In this document: positions 50,671 to 62,900 of the stretch, in pieces | How the letters are laid out: the number at the start of each line of letters is the position of its first letter | Position numbering within the stretch: position 1 is the first letter of the stretch | Origin: Saposhnikovia divaricata | Lineage: Eukaryota > Streptophyta > Magnoliopsida > Apiales > Apiaceae | NCBI GenBank assembly: GCA_036435485.1 | Contig: CM071595.1 | Span: 3,348,001-3,412,000, forward strand | DNA length: 64,000 nucleotides | Reading direction: 5' to 3' | Made by a program: the position numbers and the translations under genes | The notes under the pieces: generated by a model | Seen by the model: only the letters and a program-made list of their open reading frames with translations | The model's database searches: none | Told to the model about the DNA's origin: nothing

Positions 50671-53600
50671 GAATTCCAATAACCCATAGGAACAAAATAT
50701 GTAAAAATATCCACAAAATGGTCCGACTCAATTTTTAACAATATCCCGTGTACTAACCCCTTTGGGAATATCCGAAAATCGAGTTTCGATTATATCAGCT
50801 CCGATTCAGGTCCGAAACGCGTCAAATAAAATTTTGTTGAATCCCAATAACCCGTAGGAACAAAATATGTAAAAATGTCCATGAAATGGTCCGACCCGAT
50901 TTTTAACAATATTTCGTGAACTAACCCTTTTGAGGATTATCCGAAAACCGATTTTCAATCATATCAGGTCCGATTCTGGTTCGAATTACGTCAAATAAAA
51001 TTTTGTTGAATTTTAATAACCCATAGGAACAAAATCTGTAAAAATATCCACAATATGGCCCGACTCGATTTTTAACAATACCCCGTATGCTAACACCTTT
51101 TTAGGATTATCCGAAAATCGGGTTTCGATCATATCAGCTCCGATTCGGGTCCGAATTACGTCAAATAAAATTTCATTGAATTCCAATAACCCATAAGAAC
51201 ATAATATGTAAAAATATCCATAAAATGGTTCGACTCGATTTTTAACAATATCCCGTGTACTAACCCCTTTGAGGATTATCCGAAAACCGAGTTTCGGTCA
51301 TTTCAGCCCCGATTCAGGTCCGACCGGCACCAAATAAAATTTCATTGAATTCCAATAACCCATGGAACAAAATGTGTAAAAATATCCACAAAATGGTCCG
51401 ACTCGATTTTTAACAATATCCCCTGTACTAACCCCTTTGAGGATTATCCGAAAACCGAGTTTCGGTCATTTCAGCCCCGATTCAGGTCCAACCGGCACCA
51501 AATAAAATTTCATTGAATTCCAATAACCCATAGGAACAAAATATGTAAAAATATCCACAAAATGGTCCGACTCAATTTTTAACAATATCCCGTGTACTAA
51601 CCCCTATGGGAATATCCGAAAATCGAGTTTCGATTATATCAGCTCCGATTCAGGTCCGAAACGCGTCAAATAAAATTTTGTTGAATCCCAATAACCCGTA
51701 GGAACAAAATATGTAAAAATGTCCATGAAATGGTCCGACCCGATTTTTAACAATATTTCGTGAACTAACCCTTTTGAGGATTATCCGAAAACCGATTTTC
51801 AATCATATCAGGTCCGATTCTGGTTCGAATTACGTCAAATAAAATTTTGTTGAATTTTAATAACCCATAGGAACAAAATCTGTAAAAATATCCACAATAT
51901 GGCCCGACTCGATTTTTAACAATACCCCGTATGCTAACACCTTTTTAGGATTATCCGAAAATCGGGTTTCGATCATATCAGCTCCGATTCGGGTCCGAAT
52001 TACGTCAAATAAAATTTCATTGAATTCCAATAACCCATAAGAACAAAATATGTAAAAATATCCATAAAATGGTTCGACTCGATTTTTAACAATATCCCGT
52101 GTACTAACCCCTTTGAGGATTATCCGAAAACCGAGTTTCGGTCATTTCAGCCCCGATTCAGGTCCGACCGGCACCAAATAAAATTTCATTGAATTCCAAT
52201 AACCCATGGAACAAAATATGTAAAAATATCCACAAAATGGACCGACTCAATTTTTAACAATATCCCGTGTACTAACCCCTTTGGGAATATCCGAAAATCG
52301 AGTTTCGATTATATCAGCTCCGATTCAGGTCCGAAATGCGTCAAATAATTTTTTGTTGAATCCTAATAACCCGTAGGAACAAAATATGTAAAAATGTCCA
52401 TGAAATGGTCCGACCCGATTTTTAAGAATATTTCGTCTACTAACCCTTTTGAGGATTATCCGAAAACCGATTTTCAATCATATCAGGTCCTATTCAGGTT
52501 CGAACTATATCAAATAAAATTTTGTTGAGTTTTAATATCCCATAGGAACAAAATCTACAAAAATATCCACAAAATGGCCCGACTCGATTTTTAACAATAC
52601 CCCGTATGCTAACACCTTTTTAGGATTATCCGAAAATCGGGTTTCGATCATATCAGCTCCGATTCGGGTCCGAATTACGTCAAATAAAATTTCATTGAAT
52701 TCCAATAACCCATAAGAATAAAATATGTAAAACTATCCATAAAATGGTTTGACTCGATTTTTAACAATATCCCGTGTACTAACCCCTTTAAGGATTATCC
52801 GAAAACCGAGTTTCGGTCATTTCAGCCCCGATTCAGGTCCGACCGGCACCAAATAAAATTTCATTGAATTCCAATAACCCATAGGAACAAAATATGTAAA
52901 AATATCCACAACATGGTCCGACTCAATTTTTAACAATATCCCGTGTACTAACCCCTTTGGGAATATCCGAAAATCGAGTTTCGATTATATCAGCTCCGAT
53001 TCAGGTCCGAAACGCGTCAAATAAAATTTTGTTGAATCCCAATAACCCGTAGGAACAAAATATGTAAAAATGTCCATGAAATGGTCCGACCCGATTTTTA
53101 ACAATATTTCGTGAACTAACCCTTTGGAGGATTATCCGAAAACCGATTTTCAATCATATCAGGTCCGATTCTGGTTCGAATTACGTCAAATAAAATTTTG
53201 TTGAATTTTAATAACCCATAGGAACAAAATCTGTAAAAATATCCACAAAATGGCCCGACTCGAGTTTTAACAATACCCCGTATGCTAACACCATTTTAGG
53301 ATTATTCGAAAGTCGGGTTTCGATCATATCAGCTCCGATTCAGGTCCGAATTACGTCAAATAAAATTTCATTGAATTCCAATAACCCATAAGAAAAAATA
53401 TGTAAAAATATCCATAAAATGGTTCAACTCGATTTTTAACAATATCCCGTGTACTAACCCCATTGAGGATTATCCGAAAACCGAGTTTCGGTCATTTCAG
53501 CCCCGATTCAGGTCCGACCGGCACCAAATAAAATTTCATTGAATTCCAATAACCCATAGGAACAAAATATGTAAAAATATCCACAAAATGGTCCGACTCG

Positions 53601-53709
53601 ATTTTTAACAATATCCCCTGTACTAACCCCTTTGAGGATTATCCGAAAACCGAGTTTCGGTCATTTCAGCCCCGATTCAGGTCCGACCGGCACCAAATAA
53701 AATTTCATT
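50671..53709. repeat. 3' end of mega-unit 1, single-copy order
   Basis: Units: 50671 ABC2-D-E, 51515 ABC2-D, 52191 A2-B2-C2-D2, 52866 ABC1-D-E. 51683-52865 matches 61811-62993 at 10,128 bp, and 52866-53709 matches 63162-64000 at 10,296 bp. The step is one extra E at 62994 in the second mega-unit. Markers: GAGTTTTAAT in C2, GGTTTGACTCG in D, CTCGAGTTTTAAC in C1, AGAAAAAATATG in D. Confidence 0.91.
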
Positions 53710-55901
53710 GAATTCCAATAACCCATAGGAACAAAATATGTAAAAATATCCACAAAATGGTCCGACTCAATTTTTAACATTATCCCGTGTACTAACCCCT
53801 TTGGGAATATCCGAAAATCGAGTTTCGATTATATCAGCTCCGATTCAGGTCCGAAACGCGTAAAATAAAATTTTGTTGAATCCCAATAACCCGTAGGAAC
53901 AAAATATGTAAAAATGTCCATGAAATGGTCCGACCCGATTTTTAACAATATTTCGTGAACTAACCCTTTTGAGGATTATCCGAAAACCGATTTTCAATCA
54001 TATCAGGTCCGATTCAGGTTCGAATTACGTCAAATAAAATTTTGTTGAATTTTAATAACCCATAGGAACAAAATCTGTAAAAATATCCACAATATGGCCC
54101 GACTCAATTTTTAACAATACCCCGTATGCTAACACCTTTTTAGGATTATCCGAAAATCGGGTTTCGATCATATCAGCTCCGATTCGGGTCCGAATTACGT
54201 CAAATAAAATTTCATTGAATTCCAAAAACCCATAAGAACAAAATATGTAAAAATATCCACAAAATGGTCCGACTCGATTTTTAAAAATATCCCCTGTACT
54301 AACCCCTTTGAGGATTATCCGAAAACCGAGTTTCGGTCATTTCAGCCCCGATTCAGGTCCAACCGGCACCAAATAAAATTTCATTGAATTCCAATAACCC
54401 ATAGGAACAAAATATGTAAAAATATCCACAAAATGGTCCGACTCAATTTTTAACAATATCCCGTGTACTAACCCCTTTGGGAATATCCGAAAATCGAGTT
54501 TCGATTATATCAGCTCCGATTCAGGTCCGAAACGCGTCAAATAAAATTTTGTTGAATCCTAATAACCCGTAGGAACAAAATATGTAAAAATGTCCATGAA
54601 ATGGTCCGACCCGATTTTTAACAATATTTCGTGAACTAACCCTTTTGAGGATTATCCGAAAACCGATTTCAATCATATCAGGTCCGATTCTGGTTCGAAT
54701 TACGTCAAATAAAATTTTGTTGAATTTTAATAACCCATAGGAACAAAATCTGTAAAAATTTCCACAATATGGCCCGACTCGATTTTTAACAATACCCCGT
54801 ATGCTAACACCTTTTTAGGATTATCCGAAAATCGAGTTTCGATCATATCAGCTCCGATTCGGGTCCGAATTACGTCAAATAAAATTTCATTGAATTCCAA
54901 TAACCCATAAGAACAAAATATGTAAAAATATCCATAAAATGGTTCGACTCGATTTTTAACAATATCCCATGTACTAACCCCTTTGAGGATTATCCGAAAA
55001 CCGAGTTTCGGTCATTTCAGCCCCGATTCAGGTCCGACCGGCACCAAATAAAATTTCATTGAATTCCAATAACCCATGGAACAAAATATGTAAAAATATC
55101 CACAAAATGGTCCGACTCGATTTTTAACAATATCCCCTGTACTAACCCCTTTGAGGATTATCCGAAAACCGAGTTTCGATCATTTCAGCCCGATTCAGGT
55201 CCAACCGGCACCAATAAATTTCATTGAATTCCAATAACCCATAGGAACAAAATATGTAAAAATATTCACAAAATGGTCCGACTCAATTTTTAACAATATC
55301 CCGTGTACTAACCCCTTTGGGAATATCCGAAAATCGAATTTCGATTATATCAGCTCCGATTCAGGTCCGAAACGCGTCAAATAAAATTTTGTTGAATCCA
55401 AATAACCCGTAGGAACAAAATATGTAAAAATGTCCATGAAATGGTCCGACCCGATTTTTAACAATATTTCGTGAACTAACCCTTTTGAGGGTTAACCGAA
55501 AACTGATTTTCAATCATATCAGGTCCGATTCAGGTTCGAATTACGTCAAATAAAATTTTGTTGAATTTTAATAACCCATAGGAACAAAATCTGTAAAAAT
55601 ATCCACAATATGGCCCGACTCAATTTTTAACAATACCCCGTATGCTAACACCTTTTTAGGATTATCCGAAAATCGGGTTTCGATCATATCAGCTCCGATT
55701 CGGGTCCGAATTATGTCAAATAAAATTTCATTGAATTCCAAAAACCCATAAGAACAAAATATGTAAAAATATCCACAAAATGGTCCGACTCGATTTTTAA
55801 AAATATCCCCTGTACTAACCCCTTTGAGGATTATCCGAAAACCGAGTTTCGGTCATTTCAGCCCCGATTCAGGTCCAACCGGCACCAAATAAAATTTCAT
55901 T

Positions 55902-57253
55902 GAATTCCAATAACCCATAGGAACAAAATATGTAAAAATATCCACAAAATGGTCCGACTCAATTTTTAACAATATCCCGTGTACTAACCCCTTTGGGAAT
56001 ATCCGAAAATCGAGTTTCGATTATATCAGCTCCGATTCAGGTCCGAAACGCGTCAAATAAAATTTTGTTGAATCCCAATAACCCGTAGGAACAAAATATG
56101 TAAAAATGTCCATGAAATGGTCCGACCCGATTTTTAACAATATTTCGTGAACTAACCCTTTTGAGGATTATCCGAAAACCGATTTTCAATCATATCAGGT
56201 CCGATTCTGGTTCGAATTACGTCAAATAAAATTTTGTTGAATTTAAATAACCCATAGGAACAAAATCTGTAAAAATTTCCACAATATGGCCCGACTCGAT
56301 TTTTAACAATACCCCGTATGCTAACACCTTTTTAGGATTATCCGAAAATCGGGTTTCGATCATATCAGCTCCGATTCGGGTCCGAATTATGTCAAATAAA
56401 ATTTCATTGAATTCCAAAAACCCATAAGAACAAAATATGTAAAAATATCCACAAAATGGTCCGACTCGATTTTTAAAAATATCCCCTGTACTAACCCCTT
56501 TGAGGATTATCCGAAAACCGAGTTTCGGTCATTTCAGCCCCGATTCAGGTCCAACCGGCACCAAATAAAATTTCATTGAATTCCAATAACCCATAGGAAC
56601 AAAATATGTAAAAATATCCACAAAATGGTCCGACTCAATTTTTAACAATATCCCGTGTACTAACCCCTTTGGGAATATCCGAAAATCGAGTTTCGATTAT
56701 ATCAGCTCCGATTCAGGTCCGAAACGCGTCAAATAAAATTTTGTTGAATCCCAATAACCCGTAGGAACAAAATATGTAAAAATGTCCATGAAATGGTCCG
56801 ACCCGATTTTTAACAATATTTCGTGAACTAACCCTTTTGAGGATTATCCGAAAACCGATTTTCAATCATATCAGGTCCGATTCTGGTTCGAATTACGTCA
56901 AATAAAATTTTGTTGAATTTAAATAACCCATAGGAACAAAATCTGTAAAAATTTCCACAATATGGCCCGACTCGATTTTTAACAATACCCCGTATGCTAA
57001 CACCTTTTTAGGATTATCCGAAAATCGGGTTTCGATCATATCAGCTCCGATTCGGGTCCGAATTACGTCAAATAAAATTTCATTGAATTCCAATAACCCA
57101 TAAGAACAAAATATGTAAAAATATCCATAAAATGGTTCGACTCGATTTTTAAAAATATCCCGTGTACTAACCCCTTTGAGGATTATCCGACAACCGAGTT
57201 TCGGTCATTTCAGCCCCGATTCAGGTCCGACCGGCACCAAATAAAATTTCATT
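55902..57253. repeat. Tandem 676-bp 4-mer in mega-unit 2
   Basis: 55902-56577 (A, B, C2, F) and 56578 onward (A, B, C2 then D 57085) share GAATTTAAATAACCC and AAATTTCC in C2. Mega-unit 1 has a single equivalent at 41909-42415. The duplication is therefore specific to copy 2, or was lost from copy 1. Confidence 0.9.
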
Positions 57254-57421
57254 GAATTCCAATAACCCATGGAACAAAATATGTAAAAATATCCACAAAA
57301 TGGTCCGACTCGATTTTTAACAATATCCCCTGTACTAACCCCTTTGAGGATTATCCGAAAACCGAGTTTCGGTCATTTCAGCCCCGATTCAGGTCCAACC
57401 GGCACCAAATAAAATTTCATT

Positions 57422-57591
57422 AAATTCCAATAACCCATAGGAACAAAATATGTAAAAATATCCACAATATGGCCCGACTCGATTTTTAACAATACCCCGT
57501 ATGCTAACACCTTTTTAGGATTATCCGAAAATCGGGTTTCGATCATATCAGCTCCGATTCGGGTCCGAATTACGTCAAATAAAATTTCATT
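57422..57591. repeat. Fusion monomer, A or E start with C2 body (second copy)
   Basis: Equivalent of 42753-42922, 14,669 bp downstream. It begins AAATTCC (EcoRI site lost), has CCCATAGG, then C2 from CACAATATGGCCC, and is followed by D 57592 and gamma A2 57761. Confidence 0.9.
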
Positions 57592-59111
57592 GAATTCCAA
57601 TAACCCATAAGAACAAAATATGTAAAAATATCCATAAAATGGTTCGACTCGATTTTTAACAATATCCCGTGTACTAACCCCTTTGAGGATTATCCGAAAA
57701 CCGAGTTTCGGTCATTTCAGCCCCGATTCAGGTCCGACCGGCACCAAATAAAATTTCATTGAATTCCAATAACCCATGGAACAAAATATGTAAAAATATC
57801 CACAAAATTGTCCGACTCAATTTTTAACAATATCCCGTGTACTAACCCCTTTGGGAATATCCGAAAATCGAGTTTCGATTATATCAGCTCCGATTCAGGT
57901 CCGAAATGCGTCAAATAATTTTTTGTTGAATCCTAATAACCCGTAGGAACAAAATATGTAAAAATGTCCATGAAAAGGTCCGACCCGATTTTTAAGAATA
58001 TTTCATCTACTAACCCTTTTGAGGATTATCCGAAAACCGATTTTCAATCATATCAGGTCCGATTCAGGTTCGAACTATATCAAATAAAATTTTGTTGAAT
58101 TTTAATAACCCATAGGAACAAAATATGTAAAAATATCCACAATATGGCCCGACTCGATTTTTAACAATACCCCGTATGCTAACACCTTTTTAGGATTATC
58201 CGAAAATCGGGTTTCGATCATATCAGCTCCGATTCGGGTCCGAATTACGTCAAATAAAATTTCATTGAATTCCAAAAACCCATAAGAACAAAATATGTAA
58301 AAATATCCACAAAATGGTCCGACTCAATTTTTAACAATATCCCTTGTACTAACCCCTTTGAGGATTATCCGAAAACCGAGTTTCGGTCATTTCAGCCCCG
58401 ATTCAGGTCCAACCGGCACCAAATAAAATTTCATTGAATTCCAATAACCCATAGGAACAAAATATGTAAAAATATCCACAAAATGGTCCGACTCAATTTT
58501 TAACAATATCCCGTGTACTAACCCCTTTGGGAATATCCGAAAATCGAGTTTCGATTATATCAGCTCCGATTCAGGTCCGAAACGCGTCAAATAAAATTTT
58601 GTTGAATCCCAATAACCCGTAGGAACAAAATATGTAAAAATGTCCATGAAATGGTCCGACCCGATTTTTAACAATATTTCGTGAACTAACCCTTTTGAGG
58701 ATTATCCGAAAACCGATTTTCAATCATATCAGGTCCGATTCTGGTTCGAATTACGTCAAATAAAATTTTGTTGAATTTTAATAACCCATAGGAACAAAAT
58801 CTGTAAAAATATCCACAATATGGCCCGACTCGATTTCTAACAATACCCCGTATGCTAACACCTTTTTAGGATTATCCGAAAATCGGGTTTCGATCATATC
58901 AGCTCCGATTCGGGTCCGAATTCCGTCAAATAAAATTTCATTGAATTCCAATAACCCATAAGAACAAAATATGTAAAAATATCCATAAAATGGTTCGACT
59001 CGATTTTTAACAATATCCCGTGTATTAACCCCTTTGAGGATTATCCGAAAACCGAGTTTCGGTCATTTCAGCCCCGATTCAGGTCCGACCGGCACCAAAT
59101 AAAATTTCATT

Positions 59112-59617
59112 GAATTCCAATAACCCATAGGAACAAAATATGTAAAAATATCCACAAAATGGTCCGACTCGATTTTTAACAATATCCCCTGTACTAACCC
59201 CTTTGAGGATTATCCGAAAACCGAGTTTCGGTCATTTCAGCCCCGATTCAGGTCCGACCGGCACCAAATAAAATTTCATTGAATTCCAATAACTCATAGG
59301 AACAAAATATGTAAAAATATCCACAAAATGGTCCGACTCGATTTTTAACAATATCCCTTGTACTAACCCCTTTGAGGATTATCCGAAAACCGAGTTTCGG
59401 TCATTTCAGCCCCGATTCAGGTCCGACCGGCACCAAATAAAATTTCATTGAATTCCAATAACCCATGGAACAAAATATGTAAAAATATCCACAAAATGGT
59501 CCGACTCGATTTTTAACAATATCCCCTGTACTAACCCCTTTGAGGATTATCCGAAAACCGAGTTTCGGTCATTTCAGCCCCGATTCAGGTCCCACCGGCA
59601 CCAAATAAAATTTCATT
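59112..59617. repeat. Run of three E monomers in mega-unit 2
   Basis: E monomers start at 59112 (CCCCTG), 59281 (AACTCATAGG, CCCTTG) and 59450 (CCCATGG, GGTCCCACC). They are the counterpart of 44443-44948 but lack AATCACCC, GAATTACAAT and TTTCTAAC. Those changes therefore arose in the mega-unit 1 lineage, or were lost here. Confidence 0.91.
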
Positions 59618-59785
59618 GAATTCCAATAACCCATAGGAACAAAATATGTAAAAATATCCACAAAATGGTCCGACTCAATTTTTAACAATATCCCGTGTAC
59701 TAACCCCTTTGGGAATATCCGAAAATCGAGTTTCGATTATATCAGCTCCGATTCAGGTCCGAAACGCGTCAAATAAAATTTTGTT

Positions 59786-59954
59786 GAATCCCAATAACCC
59801 GTAGGAACAAAATATGTAAAAATGTCCATGAAATGGTCCGACCCGATTTTTAACAATATTTCGTGAACTAACCCTTTTGAGGATTATCCGAAAACCGATT
59901 TTCAATTATATCAGGTCCGATTCGGGTCCGAATTACGTCAAATAAAATTTCATT
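59786..59954. repeat. B/C2 fusion monomer in mega-unit 2
   Basis: Same switch (ATATCAGGTCCGATTC then GGGTCCGAATTACG) as 45117, with a private CAATTATATC. Its A partner at 59618 has the normal GCGTCAAATA. The fusion is thus older than the mega-unit duplication. Confidence 0.91.
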
Positions 59955-62900
59955 GAATTCCAATAACCCATAAGAACAAAATATGTAAAAATATCCATAA
60001 AATGGTTCGACTCGATTTTTAACAATATCCCGTGTACTAACCCCTTTGAGGATTATCCGAAAACCGAGTTTCGGTCATTTCAGCCCCGATTCAGGTCCGA
60101 CCGGCACCAAATAAAATTTCATTGAATTCCAATAACCCATGGAACAAAATATGTAAAAATATCCACAAAATGGTCCGACTCAATTTTTAACAATATCCCG
60201 TGTACTAACCCCTTTGGGAATATCCGAAAATCGAGTTTCGATTATATCAGCTCCGATTCAGGTCCGAAATGCGTCAAATAATTTTTTGTTGAATCCTAAT
60301 AACCCGTAGGAACAAAATATGTAAAAATGTCCATGAAATGGTCCGACCCGATTTTTAAGAATATTTCGTCTACTAACCCTTTTGAGGATTATCCGAAAAC
60401 CGATTTTCAATCATATCAGGTCCGATTCAGGTTCGAACTATATCAAATAAAATTTTGTTGAATTTTAATAACCCATAGGAACAAAATCTGTAAAAATATC
60501 CACAATATGGCCCGACTCGATTTTTAACAATACCCCGTATGCTAACACCTTTTTAGGATTATCCGAAAATCGGGTTTCGATCATATCAGCTCCGATTCGG
60601 GTCCGAATTACGTCAAATAAAATTTCATTGAATTCCAAAAACCCATAAGAACAAAATATGTAAAAATATCCACAAAATGGTAGGACTCGATTTTTAACAA
60701 TATCCCCTGTACTAACCCCTTTGAGGATTATCCGAAAACCGAGTTTCGGTCATTTCAGCCCCGATTCAGGTCCAACCGGCACCAAATAAAATTTCATTGA
60801 ATTCCAATAACCCATAGGAACAAAAAAGGTAAAAATATCCACAAAATGGTCCGACTCAATTTTTAACAATATCCCGTGTACTAACCCCTTTGGGAATATC
60901 CGAAAATCGAGTTTCGATTATATCAGCTCCGATTCAGGTCCGAAACGCGTCAAATAAAATTTTGTTGAATCCCAATAACCCGTAGGAACAAAATATGTAA
61001 AAATGTCCATGAAATGGTCCGACCCGATTTTTAACAATATTTCGTGAACTAACCCTTTTGAGGATTATCCGAAAACCGATTTTCAATCATATCAGGTCCG
61101 ATTCAGGTTCGAATTACGTCAAATAAAATTTTGTTGAATTTTAATAACCCATAGGAACAAAATCTGTAAAAATATCCACAATATGGCCCGACTCGATTTT
61201 TAACAATACCCCGTATGCTAACACCTTTTTAGGATTATCCGAAAATCGGGTTTCGATCATATCAGCTCCGATTCGGGTCCGAATTACGTCAAATAAAATT
61301 TCATTGAATTCCAATAACCCATAAGAACATAATATGTAAAAATATCCATAAAATGGTTCGACTCGATTTTTAACAATATCCCGTGTACTAACCCCTTTGA
61401 GGATTATCCGAAAACCGAGTTTCGGTCATTTCAGCCCCGATTCAGGTCCGACCGGCACCAAATAAAATTTCATTGAATTCCAATAACCCATGGATCAAAA
61501 TATGTAAAAATATCCACAAAATGGTCCGACTCGATTTTTAACAATATCCCCTGTACTAACCCCTTTGAGGATTATCCGAAAACCGAGTTTCGGTCATTTC
61601 AGCCCCGATTCAGGTCCAACCGGCACCAAATAAAATTTCATTGAATTCCAATAACCCATAGGAACAAAATATGTAAAAATATCCACAAAATGGTCCGACT
61701 CAATTTTTAACAATATCCCGTGTACTAACCCCTTTGGGAATATCCGAAAATCGAGTTTCGATTATATCAGCTCCGATTCAGGTCCGAAACGCGTCAAATA
61801 AAATTTTGTTGAATCCCAATAACCCGTAGGAACAAAATATGTAAAAATGTCCATGAAATGGTCCGACCCGATTTTTAACAATATTTCGTGAACTAACCCT
61901 TTTGAGGATTATCCGAAAACCGATTTTCAATCATATCAGGTCCGATTCTGGTTCGAATTACGTCAAATAAAATTTTGTTGAATTTTAATAACCCATAGGA
62001 ACAAAATCTGTAAAAATATCCACAATATGGCCCGACTCGATTTTTAACAATACCCCGTATTCTAACACCTTTTTAGGATTATCCGAAAATCGGGTTTCGA
62101 TCATATCAGCTCCGATTCGGGTCCGAATTACGTCAAATAAAATTTCATTGAATTCCAATAACCCATAAGAACAAAATATGTAAAAATATCCATAAAATGG
62201 TTCGACTCGATTTTTAACAATATCCCGTGTACTAACCCCTTTGAGGATTATCCGAAAACCGAGTTTCGGTCATTTCAGCCCCGATTCAGGTCCGACCGGC
62301 ACCAAATAAAATTTCATTGAATTCCAATAACCCATGGAACAAAATATGTAAAAATATCCACAAAATGGTCCGACTCAATTTTTAACAATATCCCGTGTAC
62401 TAACCCCTTTGGGAATATCCGAAAATCGAGTTTCGATTATATCAGCTCCGATTCAGGTCCGAAATGCGTCAAATAATTTTTTGTTGAATCCTAATAACCC
62501 GTTGGGACAAAATATGTAAAAATGTCCATGAAATGGTCCGACTCGATTTTTAAGAATATTTCGTCTACTAACCCTTTTGAGGATTATCGGAAAACCGATT
62601 TTCAATCATATCAGGTCCGATTCAGGTTCGAACTATATCAAATAAAATTTTGTTGAGTTTTAATAACCCATAGGAACAAAATCTGCAAAAATATCCACAA
62701 AATGGCCCGACTCGATTTTTAACAATACCCCGTATGCTAACACCTTTTTAGGATTATCCGAAAATCGGGTTTCGATCATATCAGCTCCGATTCGGGTCCG
62801 AATTACGTCAAATAAAATTTCATTGAATTCCAATAACCCATAAGAATAAAATATGTAAAACTATCCATAAAATGGTTTGACTCGATTTTTAACAATATCC

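Larger units (their letters stand above)
39713..53709. repeat. Mega-unit copy 1, 83 monomers, 13,997 bp
   Basis: Units: 39713 ABC2-F, 40389 ABC2-D-E, 41233 ABC2-F, 41909 ABC2-D-E, 42753 fusion-D, 43092 gamma-F, 43767 ABC2-D-E-E-E, 44949 A-B/C-D, 45455 gamma-F, 46125 ABC2-D-E, 46969 ABC2-D-E-E-E, 48151 A-B/C-D, 48657 gamma-F, 49327 E-A-B/C-D, 50001 gamma-F, 50671 ABC2-D-E, 51515 ABC2-D, 52191 gamma-D2, 52866 ABC1-D-E. Most marker-bearing monomers match 53710-64000 in order. Confidence 0.9.

Noticed and set aside
53373..53540. Possible assembly or sequencing indel in D (AGAAAAAATATG) at 53373 and 63669
   Set aside because: The same change is present in both mega-unit copies together with linked substitutions (GGTTCAACTCG, CCCCATTGAGG). 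It is inherited variation, not random error.
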